Shown here: piece after piece, positions 1-7,913 of the stretch
How the letters are laid out: each line of letters starts with the position of its first letter
How positions within the stretch are numbered: position 1 is the stretch's first letter
Assembly: GCA_029262935.1 (NCBI GenBank)
Contig: JAJCYK010000547.1
Coordinates: forward strand, 1-12,009
Reading direction: 5' to 3'
DNA from: Cytophagales bacterium
GTDB lineage: Bacteria > Bacteroidota > Bacteroidia > Cytophagales > Cyclobacteriaceae
Length of the DNA: 12,009 nt
Notes under the pieces: generated by a model
What the model was told of the DNA's origin: nothing
The model's input: the letters and a program-made list of their open reading frames with translations, nothing else
Database searches by the model: none
Made by a program: the position numbers and the translations under genes

Positions 1-13
1 TCATCAAATTACT

Positions 14-21
14 TAAGTTTG
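14..21 (+). promoter_or_regulatory. Candidate Bacteroidota -7 promoter element
   Basis: The octamer TAAGTTTG matches the TAnnTTTG -7 consensus of the Bacteroidota primary sigma factor at every fixed position. It lies 18 bases before the methyltransferase ATG at 40, so transcription would start around 26-29 and leave a leader of only about ten bases. The partner TTG element, expected about 20 bases upstream, would fall outside the window and cannot be checked. Confidence 0.45.
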
Positions 22-39
22 TTTCAGCGTGTCCTCTAA

Positions 40-726
40 ATGAACGTCCACTTCATTTTAGTAAACCCCGCCAGGGCCGAGAATGTGGGGTTTGCAGCCA
101 GAGCAATTAAAACGATGGGGTTTCAATCGTTAAGACTGGTAGGAAGTAATGCGCAACTTGAACCTGGAGCACGAAAGACGGGATACGGGTCGCATGATAT
201 CTTAGATCAGGCAAACGTTTATAATGATTTAGAAACGGCTATTTCAGATGTGGATTTAATTGTCGGCACTACCTCCAAGCAGCGAATTAAAAGGTATGAC
301 TATCATGTTCCTTCAGGACTTGCTAAAATTTTAAACAGCAAAAGAGGTGCTATCAAACAGGTTGCCATGGTATTTGGTTCTGAGGAAAATGGCCTGAGTA
401 CTACAGAAATGGACCAATGTGATTTAATCAGTAGTATTCCTCTGCATACCGACTACCCTTCACTAAATTTGGCACAAAGTGTTTTAATATACGCTTGGGA
501 GCTAGGCCGGTTAAACTCACAGAATCAGATAGAAAAGGGGAGCAACTATTCCTTGCAAGGGGTGTTAAAAGAGGAATCAGAAAAGTTGTTAAGTTGGCTG
601 GAACTGGATGATAAACCCATTCTAAAACGACGCATTTTAGACCGACTACTAACCGCGGATACCGCAGACATGGAATTAATGCTCGCACTAATAAAACGCA
701 TTCAGCGCAAGAAGGATGCTTTTTAA
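40..726 (+). CDS. lasT: SpoU/TrmJ-type RNA 2'-O-methyltransferase (LasT/YjtD-like)
   Basis: This is a 228-residue cytosolic SPOUT methyltransferase that should transfer a methyl group from S-adenosylmethionine to a ribose 2'-OH in RNA, most likely tRNA. All three SpoU motifs are visible. Motif 1 is at residues 9-28 (NPARAENVG, then R21). Motif 2 is VFGSEENGL at 111-119. Motif 3 is IPLHTDYPSLNLAQSV at 133-148, which forms the trefoil knot and the cofactor site. Residues from about 160 onward are a charged helical tail. From memory, the length and the N-terminal 'PARAEN(I/V)G.AARA.KTMGF' block match E. coli LasT/YjtD more closely than TrmJ itself, so the exact RNA target is uncertain. The ATG at 40 places the first strand directly before motif 1 as in the family; there is no clear Shine-Dalgarno. 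The stop overlaps the stop of the convergent serine hydrolase by 4 bases. Family is secure; the symbol is less so. Confidence 0.88.
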   Translation: MNVHFILVNPARAENVGFAARAIKTMGFQSLRLVGSNAQLEPGARKTGYGSHDILDQANVYNDLETAISDVDLIVGTTSKQRIKRYDYHVPSGLAKILNSKRGAIKQVAMVFGSEENGLSTTEMDQCDLISSIPLHTDYPSLNLAQSVLIYAWELGRLNSQNQIEKGSNYSLQGVLKEESEKLLSWLELDDKPILKRRILDRLLTADTADMELMLALIKRIQRKKDAF

Positions 727-2006
727 TCTTCTAAGGTACCGTAGATTACCGTGTACAGTTTTTCCCAGAAGTGCTCGTGCGCGAAAGGCAATACTTGAGT
801 CATCCCTACAAAGATGAGTTCTTGCTCAGGGTCAATAAAATATTTGGTATTAAAATATCCTCCCCATTCATACGTGCCAGGTGATTTAACAGTTACTCCA
901 GTTGCATCTTCCGTGAAGACCAAGAAACCCAGGCCAAAACTGATACCCGGAGTTTGGCTAATGCCTTTGCCTTCTCTGTTTAAGGCAATTAATTGATCCG
1001 CGCGAATTACATCAATGGTCTGTGGGCTTAATATCTGATTCCCGTGGTACTTACCACCGTTTAGCAAGGTTTGTATAAACTTGGCGTAATCCAAAGCGGT
1101 GGAAGATAGACCGCCCCCCCCTGCATATAGGCCTTTGTCCTTAGCCTTAGGATAATTCAGCACCCCACTCAAAGCATCATCCTCTGCTATTACCAAACCC
1201 TCCTTGGTAGCACTAAATAAAGGTACCAGCCGATCGTGTTTTTGCTTAGGAAGATAAAAATAGGTGTCTTCCATGCCAATTTTTTCAAAAATGTTCTGTC
1301 TGAAGTAGTCACTTAAGGAAGCATCAGAAATCGTTTCCACGATACGACCTAAAACATCCATACTTAGTCCGTAAAGAAACTTTTCACCAGGGTCGAATAC
1401 CAAGGGTACTTTGGCCAATCTATTGATAAATTCCTCATTGTCCCATGTTGGGTGAAACAAGCCAACGCCCAACATGTCATGGCTCCCGTATACTGCCATT
1501 ATCTTTCCAGGATTAAAATCACCATAAGTAATACCAGAAGTATGAGTTAAAAGATGTCTTATGGTAATAGGCTTGGTAGCAGGCTTGGTAGTAAAGCTTG
1601 AATCGGATGTGTCAAACGAATCCAGAATTGTCATTTCTTTATACGCGGGGAGATACCAATGAATGGGGTCATCTAATCCCAACTTACCTTGTTCAAACAG
1701 CTGCATAATGGCAGTAACCGTTATGGCCTTGGTCATGGAGGCAATTCTAAAAATATCGTCCTTTTGATAAGGAGTCTGAGCGTCACGGTTTCCTACACTT
1801 TTATGAAATATGATTTTACCTTTACGTGCCACCAAAAATACACCGCCGGGCAGCCATCCCTTCTCTACGGAGGAGGCTAAAAGATCATCTACACGTTTCA
1901 AGCGTTCTGGCGAAATCGCGACCGATCCGGGAGAAGCTTCTTGTAACTGCTGTCCTATTAGCGTAAAGGGAAGGATAACTAGAATTAAAACTTTTTTAAG
2001 ATTCAT
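723..2006 (-). CDS. Exported serine hydrolase, beta-lactamase class C / EstB-like
   Basis: This 427-residue protein has an N-terminal signal peptide (MNLKK, then a hydrophobic stretch to about residue 18), so it should act in the periplasm or outside the cell. The fold is the serine beta-lactamase/PBP-like hydrolase. The nucleophile motif SMTK is Ser90-x-x-Lys93. HTSG follows at 155-158, then the second catalytic motif Tyr212-Gly-Leu in YGLSMDVLG, GGGGLSST at 296-303, and WGG at 381-383 where beta-lactamases carry KTG. Y-x-L with WGG resembles EstB-type esterases rather than true beta-lactamases or PBPs, so ester hydrolysis is more likely than penicillin hydrolysis; the substrate is unknown. 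I chose the ATG at 2006. An in-frame TTG at 2024 would add six residues but only delays the Lys-Lys start of the signal peptide. A run of eight G lies in the codons for Gly296-298. The gene is downstream of the propeller gene on the same strand but separated from it by a terminator. Confidence 0.88.
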   Translation of the reverse strand: MNLKKVLILVILPFTLIGQQLQEASPGSVAISPERLKRVDDLLASSVEKGWLPGGVFLVARKGKIIFHKSVGNRDAQTPYQKDDIFRIASMTKAITVTAIMQLFEQGKLGLDDPIHWYLPAYKEMTILDSFDTSDSSFTTKPATKPITIRHLLTHTSGITYGDFNPGKIMAVYGSHDMLGVGLFHPTWDNEEFINRLAKVPLVFDPGEKFLYGLSMDVLGRIVETISDASLSDYFRQNIFEKIGMEDTYFYLPKQKHDRLVPLFSATKEGLVIAEDDALSGVLNYPKAKDKGLYAGGGGLSSTALDYAKFIQTLLNGGKYHGNQILSPQTIDVIRADQLIALNREGKGISQTPGISFGLGFLVFTEDATGVTVKSPGTYEWGGYFNTKYFIDPEQELIFVGMTQVLPFAHEHFWEKLYTVIYGTLED

Positions 2007-2050
2007 ATTTCTTGGGCTTTTCAATACTTACTTGATACGGAAAGAAAGAT

Positions 2051-2085
2051 AAAGAAAAAGGGCCAGTCCTTCTGGAAGCTGGCCC
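2051..2085 (-). terminator. Rho-independent terminator after the propeller gene
   Basis: A 7-bp perfect GC-rich stem (GGGCCAG at 2060-2066 pairing with CTGGCCC at 2079-2085) is extended by an inner CTT/AAG stem with a CTGG loop and a two-base bulge. Read on the minus strand it is preceded by an A tract (2089-2095) and followed by TTTTTC and further T-rich sequence. It starts 23 bases beyond the stop of the minus-strand gene at 2109. The T7 at 2089-2095 gives it terminator form on the plus strand too, so it may block antisense transcription that reads past 726. Confidence 0.85.
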
Positions 2086-2108
2086 TCATTTTTTTGAACA
2101 GGATATAA

Positions 2109-5100
2109 TCAATCATTCAAAAACTCATCCAAAGATTGCATTTCTGTAGTGGATATGTCATTCTTAGCAATAAAACCATTCATCTTATTGATGCGTTTTG
2201 TCATGATTTTGGCAAACTTGGTTTTAGCAACGTTAAAAGCGTTTTCCAATAAATTCAGATTTTGCATTTCTGAGCTAGACGGAGGGTTAAATCCATCGGC
2301 CACTTTCGCATATAACGTGGCTAACTTTTCCCGTAATTGCGGTTCAGCGGAACCTACATAGTTGTCTCCAGTGGTAATGACCAAAGTTTCTTTTAGAGCA
2401 TTTAATTCATCAATAACAGGTTTAGCCGTTTTGGCGGCCGCAGGATTCGATTTGATTAAGCTTTCAGCCTTTTCAGAATATTGATCCATTTGATACACTA
2501 AATATGCCAATTCTTCTGACATGTCATACAGCTTTTTGGTGGTGTTGGCCAATGAAGTACGATCGGCAACCGTTAACACAGACGTGGGGTCATCCAACAA
2601 TATTATTTCCGTTTCATACGACTTTTTTCCTTTATTCATCACCACTTTGTAGGCGCCAGAGGTTACCCTTGGAGCAGTAAAACCCCCGAAAGTAAAGGTC
2701 TTTCCTTTAGCCATTTTTGGTTGTTTTATCCGGTAGTTCCAAGTTACCACATTGATACCTTTCGATTTACCTGGAGCCAGCTCAATAAGCTTCTTACCCG
2801 ACATGTCTTGAACCTCCATGGACATTTTTCCAAAAATGTGTCTCTTTTTCAGGTAGTAAACAACCTTGGCCGATTGCGTGGGGTTGGGTCCCACATACTC
2901 CATTTCTGTGGCTGTCCCTCCAAAACCGCTTTCTTCAACAATCACCGTGGGTTTAGATTCAAAGAAATGAACATCTTTTGCTAGGACTTCCTGATTTATG
3001 AATCTCAGAGGACTAATGTCATCTATAATGATTATTCCTCTTCCATGGGTACCTAAAACTAAATCACTTGTTTGCTTTTGCAAAGCAATATAGTGCACAG
3101 CAGTTGCAGGCATGTTGTTTGTAAATCGATTCCAATGCTGACCACCATCAATGGTAATGAACAATCCAAATTCAGTTCCTAAGAACAACAAGTTGGGGTT
3201 TTCAAAATCTTCCTGAATGTTACGGGCGAAACCGTATATTTCGTCTGTTGTAATGGAAGTCCAATGTGCTCCAAAGTCAGTAGTCTTATAAACATATGGA
3301 TTCATATCGTTATTGGTATGACCATCAAAAACTGCATAGGCTGTGCCTTTGTTATGGGTACTGGCCTCTATATGATAACACCAGGTATTAAGGGGTAACC
3401 CCTCAATGTTAGGAGTAGTATTGGTCCAAGTCTTACCCCCATCTTGAGTCACCTGCACATTGCCATCATCAGTGCCAGCCCACAATACCTGGTCATCCAC
3501 TGAAGATTCCGCAATAGTAAATATTGTGCAATGATTTTCAGCCCCTGAATTGTCAATTGATAATCCTCCTGAATCCTCTTGCCTTTGTTTAGCCGGGTTG
3601 TTGGTGGTAAGATCCCCGGATATTTTTTCCCAGCTATTCCCCATGTCATTGGAGCGATGCACAAATTGACTACCCATGTAAAATCGGTCTGGATGTTTTG
3701 CACTAATGGCCATAGGGGCATTCCAGTTGAAACGTAATTTAGGATCTCCAGCTACTGCCAACGGCTGAATGGTTTTACTTTGGTTACGGTCGACATCGTA
3801 GCGCCATACGTTTTGCGCACCTTGCATTTCAGAATAAATGATATTTTTTGTAGGATGTTTTAGTACCCTAAAACCATCTCCAAACCCTACATTATTCCAA
3901 TCCCTGGCTTCAATCCCACCAGGTGATCGGGAAGGGCCATACCAGGACCCATTGTCCTGCAAACCACCATACACATTATAAGGCTCCTGATCGTCTACAC
4001 TAACTTGATAAAATTGGGATACGGGTACATTTGAAACAATTTCCATGGTTGTCGCCCCATCCCAACTGCGATAGATCCCACCATCCGTGGCCACGTACAT
4101 GCGGTCACTGTTGTGAATGTCAAAAACAATGTCATGTATGTCGGGGTGCATGGTCCCTAAATTCTTGAAGGTCTTACCTCCATCCCTGCTTATGGAACCA
4201 AAAACTCCGGCCTTTACTACCACCTCTGGGTCTCTTGGATCCACCACAATTCTAGAAAAGTAAAAAGGCCTTACGACCAAACCGAAATCTTTATTCAGGT
4301 GATTCCAGTTTTTCCCACCATCTTCAGAACGGTACAATCCTTTATCCTCCGGTTTTTCCGTTTCTAGCACTGCGTATAATATTTTACTATTAGAAGGGGC
4401 TACAGCCACTGCTATTCGGCCTAAGGCTCCTCCCGGAAATCCAGCATGGATCTTATTCCAGGTTTTTCCTTGATCCGTTGATTTGTAGAGCGCACTATTA
4501 TTTCCACCTGAGGCAAAGGACCACCCAGTTCTACGAAACTCCCACATGGATGCATAAAGTATATTGGGGTTATTGGGGTCTATCACAAGATCACTGCATC
4601 CTGTTTTCTGGTCGAAATAAAGAATCTTTTCCCAATGTTCTCCCCCATCAACGGACTTATAAACTCCGCGCATTTCACTATCTCCCCAGAGCGCCCCCAA
4701 GACTCCTAAATACATGACCTTAGAATCGTTAGGATCGATAACAATACTACTAATCCTTTCTGATTTTCCGAATCCTTTTTTCTCCCAAGTCACTCCTCCG
4801 TCCGTAGACTTATAAAGCCCATCTCCAACTGAAACACTATTTCGAGTCCATGTCTCTCCTGTGCCCACCCATAGGATCTTATCAGGATTCTGAGGGTCAA
4901 GGGCTATGGACCCTACGGATTGTGGATGTTCGTCAAATATCGGTTGAAAAGAAGCACCACCATTGGTAGTCCTCCATACACCTCCGCCGGCCGCGCCCGC
5001 GTACATCACACGGTCGTTGGTGGGGTGAGCTTCTAGTTCTACAATCCGTCCACTCATTAAGGCTGGGCCAATATGTCGGGCCTCAAGATCCCCAAAAAGC

Positions 5101-5186
5101 TCCTTCCCATTCAATACGATATCCTGCGCAGGCAATGAGGGGTAGATGCCACCTACCATTGCCAATACATATAGCAATTTCTTCAT
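2109..5186 (-). CDS. Secreted VPS10/sortilin-like BNR (Asp-box) propeller protein
   Basis: This 1025-residue protein has a signal peptide ending around residues 20-21 (LPAQ). Residues 30-725 are beta-propeller repeats with Asp boxes (S/T-x-D-x-G-x-x-W/F) at about 73, 127, 178, 236, 287, 333, 512, 580, 635 and 678, plus a degenerate copy at 374. This count suits two propellers. YGGLQDNGSW at 406-415 and LGTHGRGIIIIDD at 711-723 are conserved signatures of this Bacteroidota family as I know it, often labelled 'glycosyl hydrolase' or 'VPS10 domain-containing'. From about 780 a beta-sandwich-like segment is followed by a helical region (about 880-1025). I see no glycosidase or protease catalytic set, so binding or scaffolding is as likely as catalysis. 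There is no recognisable type IX secretion C-terminal domain: the end is helical and acidic. Its ATG lies 31 bases after the LolA-like gene, so the two are probably cotranscribed. Function unknown. Confidence 0.9.
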   Translation of the reverse strand: MKKLLYVLAMVGGIYPSLPAQDIVLNGKELFGDLEARHIGPALMSGRIVELEAHPTNDRVMYAGAAGGGVWRTTNGGASFQPIFDEHPQSVGSIALDPQNPDKILWVGTGETWTRNSVSVGDGLYKSTDGGVTWEKKGFGKSERISSIVIDPNDSKVMYLGVLGALWGDSEMRGVYKSVDGGEHWEKILYFDQKTGCSDLVIDPNNPNILYASMWEFRRTGWSFASGGNNSALYKSTDQGKTWNKIHAGFPGGALGRIAVAVAPSNSKILYAVLETEKPEDKGLYRSEDGGKNWNHLNKDFGLVVRPFYFSRIVVDPRDPEVVVKAGVFGSISRDGGKTFKNLGTMHPDIHDIVFDIHNSDRMYVATDGGIYRSWDGATTMEIVSNVPVSQFYQVSVDDQEPYNVYGGLQDNGSWYGPSRSPGGIEARDWNNVGFGDGFRVLKHPTKNIIYSEMQGAQNVWRYDVDRNQSKTIQPLAVAGDPKLRFNWNAPMAISAKHPDRFYMGSQFVHRSNDMGNSWEKISGDLTTNNPAKQRQEDSGGLSIDNSGAENHCTIFTIAESSVDDQVLWAGTDDGNVQVTQDGGKTWTNTTPNIEGLPLNTWCYHIEASTHNKGTAYAVFDGHTNNDMNPYVYKTTDFGAHWTSITTDEIYGFARNIQEDFENPNLLFLGTEFGLFITIDGGQHWNRFTNNMPATAVHYIALQKQTSDLVLGTHGRGIIIIDDISPLRFINQEVLAKDVHFFESKPTVIVEESGFGGTATEMEYVGPNPTQSAKVVYYLKKRHIFGKMSMEVQDMSGKKLIELAPGKSKGINVVTWNYRIKQPKMAKGKTFTFGGFTAPRVTSGAYKVVMNKGKKSYETEIILLDDPTSVLTVADRTSLANTTKKLYDMSEELAYLVYQMDQYSEKAESLIKSNPAAAKTAKPVIDELNALKETLVITTGDNYVGSAEPQLREKLATLYAKVADGFNPPSSSEMQNLNLLENAFNVAKTKFAKIMTKRINKMNGFIAKNDISTTEMQSLDEFLND

Positions 5187-5217
5187 AGTACAATTGGTGC
5201 TTAGTAATGAATGGAGT

Positions 5218-5967
5218 TTATTCCTCAGGAAAAGCGAAGTCTGCCTCAGAAACTTCAGGATTTACCTCAATGCTTTCAATCATCAAAGGTTGCGCTTGGC
5301 CACCTTTCTCTCCTTGGGACATGGCGAAAGGAAAATACAATCCTTCTACCTCCTGATAATCACTCATTTTAAACTGCATCATAGTACCCTTCCCTGGTCC
5401 CTGTTTCAATTCCGACTCCTGAGCAATGGGTACATAGGATTCCTTGTCAAAGTAATAATAGGAAACGTCGTCAACTTCTGAACCGTCCACTGTCATAGGC
5501 TCTTTTACTACTTTAACCTTAAAACATTCAGCTCCATCAACAGTCTCGTCACCAACCAACTCCACAGTATACCCTTTACTTTTATAATCATATAGTGCAT
5601 CCGGAAAATCGTTAGAATCCAGCATTTGATTTTTGGTGGTTTCAGCATCTGACTTTTCAGCTTTCATGGTCTGAAAATTGGTGCTCCAAAGGGTTTCACC
5701 ATCAAATACCCCTTGTTTAATTTCAGTCCCTTGAAAGGTAATCTTTGTGTATTGCCGTCCGTCAGACATTTGCACAATTTCTAAAGGGATTTCCATTCCT
5801 CCCTGATTAACCTTGGCATTAAACTTTATTCCTTTGAGATTACCCCAGGCTTCCATTCCTCCAGTATTTTCAAAATACCCATGGACAATTTCATCCACAT
5901 CCTGAGCCTGCAGATTAAATGATATTAGCGATAAGATTAAGATCGCGGCTATTGATAAATTTTTCAT
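5218..5967 (-). CDS. LolA-like exported protein
   Basis: This 249-residue protein begins with a clear signal peptide (MKNLSIAAILILSLISF, with likely cleavage in LQAQD near residue 21). There is no lipobox cysteine, so it should be soluble in the periplasm or exported. The mature part resembles the LolA/LolB outer-membrane lipoprotein-sorting fold as found in many Bacteroidota proteins. It has an N-terminal helix with 'HGYFENTGGMEAWGNLKGI', alternating strands such as 'FDGETLWS', 'DETVDGAECFKVKVV' and 'YYYFDKESYVPI', and a closing 'FAFPEE'. Those strands would form a half-barrel that binds a lipid or other hydrophobic ligand. It is unlikely to be the housekeeping LolA, given its longer sequence and its pairing with the propeller gene. 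The ATG at 5967 directly precedes the signal peptide. It is the first gene of a probable two-gene minus-strand transcript. The fold assignment is moderately sure; the ligand is unknown. Confidence 0.75.
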   Translation of the reverse strand: MKNLSIAAILILSLISFNLQAQDVDEIVHGYFENTGGMEAWGNLKGIKFNAKVNQGGMEIPLEIVQMSDGRQYTKITFQGTEIKQGVFDGETLWSTNFQTMKAEKSDAETTKNQMLDSNDFPDALYDYKSKGYTVELVGDETVDGAECFKVKVVKEPMTVDGSEVDDVSYYYFDKESYVPIAQESELKQGPGKGTMMQFKMSDYQEVEGLYFPFAMSQGEKGGQAQPLMIESIEVNPEVSEADFAFPEE

Positions 5968-6193
5968 CTAAGTAAATTTTTGTTCAACGATTAAACCCAA
6001 CTGAGCTAGATTCAAATAATAATAAATAAATTTTAACATTCTGATAAGAGAAAGGTAGCTGAACCGTCGAAATCCATGATGATCGGTAGCCATGTCTTAA
6101 TTGATATAGATTAGTAATAGGATCAAGGTAATTCTTATGGTCAGTTGCCATAATCTTATTATATTATGACGTTCACACATTTACAGGAAACAT
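5968..6193. promoter_or_regulatory. Divergent intergenic region, promoters for both flanking units
   Basis: These 226 bases separate the minus-strand LolA-like gene from the plus-strand GMC cluster, so they must hold both promoters. The sequence is AT-rich. On the minus strand TATTATTTG (around 6014-6023) is one base longer in its spacer than the TAnnTTTG element and is only a weak candidate. On the plus strand no good -7 element is visible; TTGCCA at 6145-6150 lacks a properly spaced partner. AGGA at 6185-6188, five bases before the GMC ATG, is a usable ribosome binding site, better than most in this window. An imperfect direct repeat (6080-6158) is annotated separately. No ORF or structured RNA was recognised. 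Confidence 0.55.
6080..6158. repeat. Imperfect ~20-base direct repeat, possible operator
   Basis: The stretch TGATCGGTAGCCATGTCTTA (6080-6099) recurs as a diverged copy at 6138-6158 that reads TGGTCAGTTGCCAT, then AATCTTA. About 16 of 21 aligned positions agree, with one gap. Start-to-start spacing is 58 bases. The second copy contains a small inverted repeat (ATGGT/GCCAT). The copies sit within 120 bases of the GMC start codon, a place where a regulator could bind, but no known binding site is recognised. Confidence 0.35.
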
Positions 6194-7912
6194 ATGCAGA
6201 TAATTGAATCACCGGAAGTCTATGATGTAGTTATTGTTGGATCCGGAGCCGGGGGAGGTATGGCTTCCAAAATATTATCAGAAGGAGGGTTAAATGTAGC
6301 CATACTCGAAGCGGGCCCCATGTTTGATCCCAGAGATGACACGGATCGTACCCAGCTACGACCGCCTTGGGAGTCGCCTAGAAGAGGAGCAAGCTCCTAT
6401 AGAGCCTTTGGGGATTTTGACAGCGCTTATGGAGGTTGGGACATTGAAGGGGAGCCCTATACACATAAGGCAGGCACAGAATTCGATTGGTATAGGTCAC
6501 ATATGGTCGGAGGCAGAACCAACCACTGGGGCCGTATATCCTTGCGTTTTGGTCCTAAGGACTTCAAAAGAAAAGATCAGGATGGTTTAGGTGATAACTG
6601 GCCTATAGGCTATGAAGATGTTAAACCATATTATGACAAAGTAGATAAATTGATCGGTGTCTTTGGGACAAAAGAAGACTTCCCAAATGAGCCCAATGGA
6701 TATTTTCTGCCTCCTCCTAAGCCCAGGTTGCATGAATTGTATTACATCAAAGGTGCTAATAAGGCCAATGTCCCGGTAATTCCCAGTCGGCTGTCTATTT
6801 TAACTAAAAAGATTAACAGTAAACGAGGTGTTTGTTTTTATTGCGGGCAGTGTAGTCGTGGATGTATGGCATCAGCAGATTTTTCCAGCGGGACATGCTT
6901 GATTTTTCCAGCGCAAGAGGCCGGAAATCAAGTAAAGTTATTCACAAATGCCATGGCCCGTCAAGTAGTGGTAGACAAAAATGGCAAGGCCACTGGTGTT
7001 TCCTACATCAATAAGGACGACCGCCAGGAATATGTCATTCAGGGGAAAACCATTGTATTGGCAGCTTCTGCCTGTAGCTCCGCTCGTATTTTGTTAAATT
7101 CCAAAAGCAGCACGTTCCCAAATGGATTGGGCAATGGCAGCGGTACTCTAGGCAGGTATCTGCATGATTCTACAGGGGCGAGTCGCATGGCATTCGTACC
7201 CGATTTGATGAATCGAAAAATGTATAATGAAGACGGAACAGGTGGTATGCATGTGTATACTCCCTGGTGGTTGGATAATAAGAAGCTAGATTTTCCTAGA
7301 GGGTATCACTTGGAAGTTTGGGGTGGGTTAGGCATGCCTTCTTACGGTTTTGGTTTTAATGCCACCGAATTGAATAAATACGCAGGTGGAGTGGTAGGTG
7401 GTTATGGCAATAAGTTAAGGGAAGATGTAAAACGGTTCTACGGGGCTACTATGGGCATCAGCGGTCGTGGTGAAAGTGTTCCTCAGTACGATAATTACTG
7501 TGAGATAGACCCTACGGTGGTTGATGAATGGGGTATTCCAGTGTTAAGGTTTCATTACAAATGGACAGAACATGAAAGGACCCAAGCCAAACACATGCAC
7601 GAAACCTTTGAGTCGATTTTCGATGCTATGGGTGCTCAGGTTTTGGGTGAAAAGCCTGGGGAAGATAGCGATTACGGACTATTGGCTCCGGGTCGTATCA
7701 TTCATGAGGTAGGAACCACGCGCATGGGAACGGACCCCAACACATCGGTAGTAAATCAATACATGCAATTGCACGAAGCTGACAATGTATTTGTGGTGGA
7801 TGGAGGCCCATTTGTTTCTCAGGCCGATAAAAATCCAACCTGGACTATTCTGGCTTTGTCCTGGCGTACATCAGATTATATTTTAGATCAGATTAATAAA
7901 CAAAACATTTAG
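6194..7912 (+). CDS. GMC-family FAD-dependent dehydrogenase, large subunit
   Basis: This 572-residue flavoprotein should oxidise an alcohol or a sugar hydroxyl with bound FAD. The dinucleotide motif G16-x-G18-x-x-G21 ends at E39, the ADP-ribose ligand. GGRTNHWG at 106-113 is the second GMC signature. The C-terminal domain has HEVGTTRMG at 504-512 and DKNPTWTILAL at 545-555, giving the active-site pair His504 and Asn547. A cysteine motif C214-x2-C217-x2-C220-x3-C224, with Cys235 beyond, lies between the FAD and substrate domains. In FAD-dependent glucose dehydrogenase a cysteine set in a comparable place binds a 3Fe-4S cluster, so an Fe-S electron relay is likely here. There is no signal peptide. 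The next gene encodes a Tat lipoprotein subunit one base away, which suggests export of a preassembled complex. AGGA at 6185-6188 supports the ATG at 6194. The substrate (sugar, glycoside or polyol) cannot be told from sequence. Confidence 0.92.
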   Translation: MQIIESPEVYDVVIVGSGAGGGMASKILSEGGLNVAILEAGPMFDPRDDTDRTQLRPPWESPRRGASSYRAFGDFDSAYGGWDIEGEPYTHKAGTEFDWYRSHMVGGRTNHWGRISLRFGPKDFKRKDQDGLGDNWPIGYEDVKPYYDKVDKLIGVFGTKEDFPNEPNGYFLPPPKPRLHELYYIKGANKANVPVIPSRLSILTKKINSKRGVCFYCGQCSRGCMASADFSSGTCLIFPAQEAGNQVKLFTNAMARQVVVDKNGKATGVSYINKDDRQEYVIQGKTIVLAASACSSARILLNSKSSTFPNGLGNGSGTLGRYLHDSTGASRMAFVPDLMNRKMYNEDGTGGMHVYTPWWLDNKKLDFPRGYHLEVWGGLGMPSYGFGFNATELNKYAGGVVGGYGNKLREDVKRFYGATMGISGRGESVPQYDNYCEIDPTVVDEWGIPVLRFHYKWTEHERTQAKHMHETFESIFDAMGAQVLGEKPGEDSDYGLLAPGRIIHEVGTTRMGTDPNTSVVNQYMQLHEADNVFVVDGGPFVSQADKNPTWTILALSWRTSDYILDQINKQNI

Positions 7913-7913
7913 T

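Noticed and set aside
2007..2024. TTG at 2024 as start of the serine hydrolase
   Set aside because: It only adds six residues before a well-formed signal peptide that begins MNLKK at the ATG at 2006.
3449..3721. Minus-strand frame of 90 codons within the propeller gene
   Set aside because: It is out of frame with a strongly supported gene on the same strand and shows no domain.
2109..5186. Calling the large propeller protein a sialidase or glycoside hydrolase
   Set aside because: Asp boxes are structural, and the arginine triad and other catalytic residues of sialidases were not seen.
6014..6023. TATTATTTG as a -7 promoter element for the LolA-like gene
   Set aside because: Its spacer is one base longer than the TAnnTTTG consensus, the surroundings are AT-rich, and no clear TTG partner is spaced correctly; it is mentioned only as a weak candidate in the intergenic entry.
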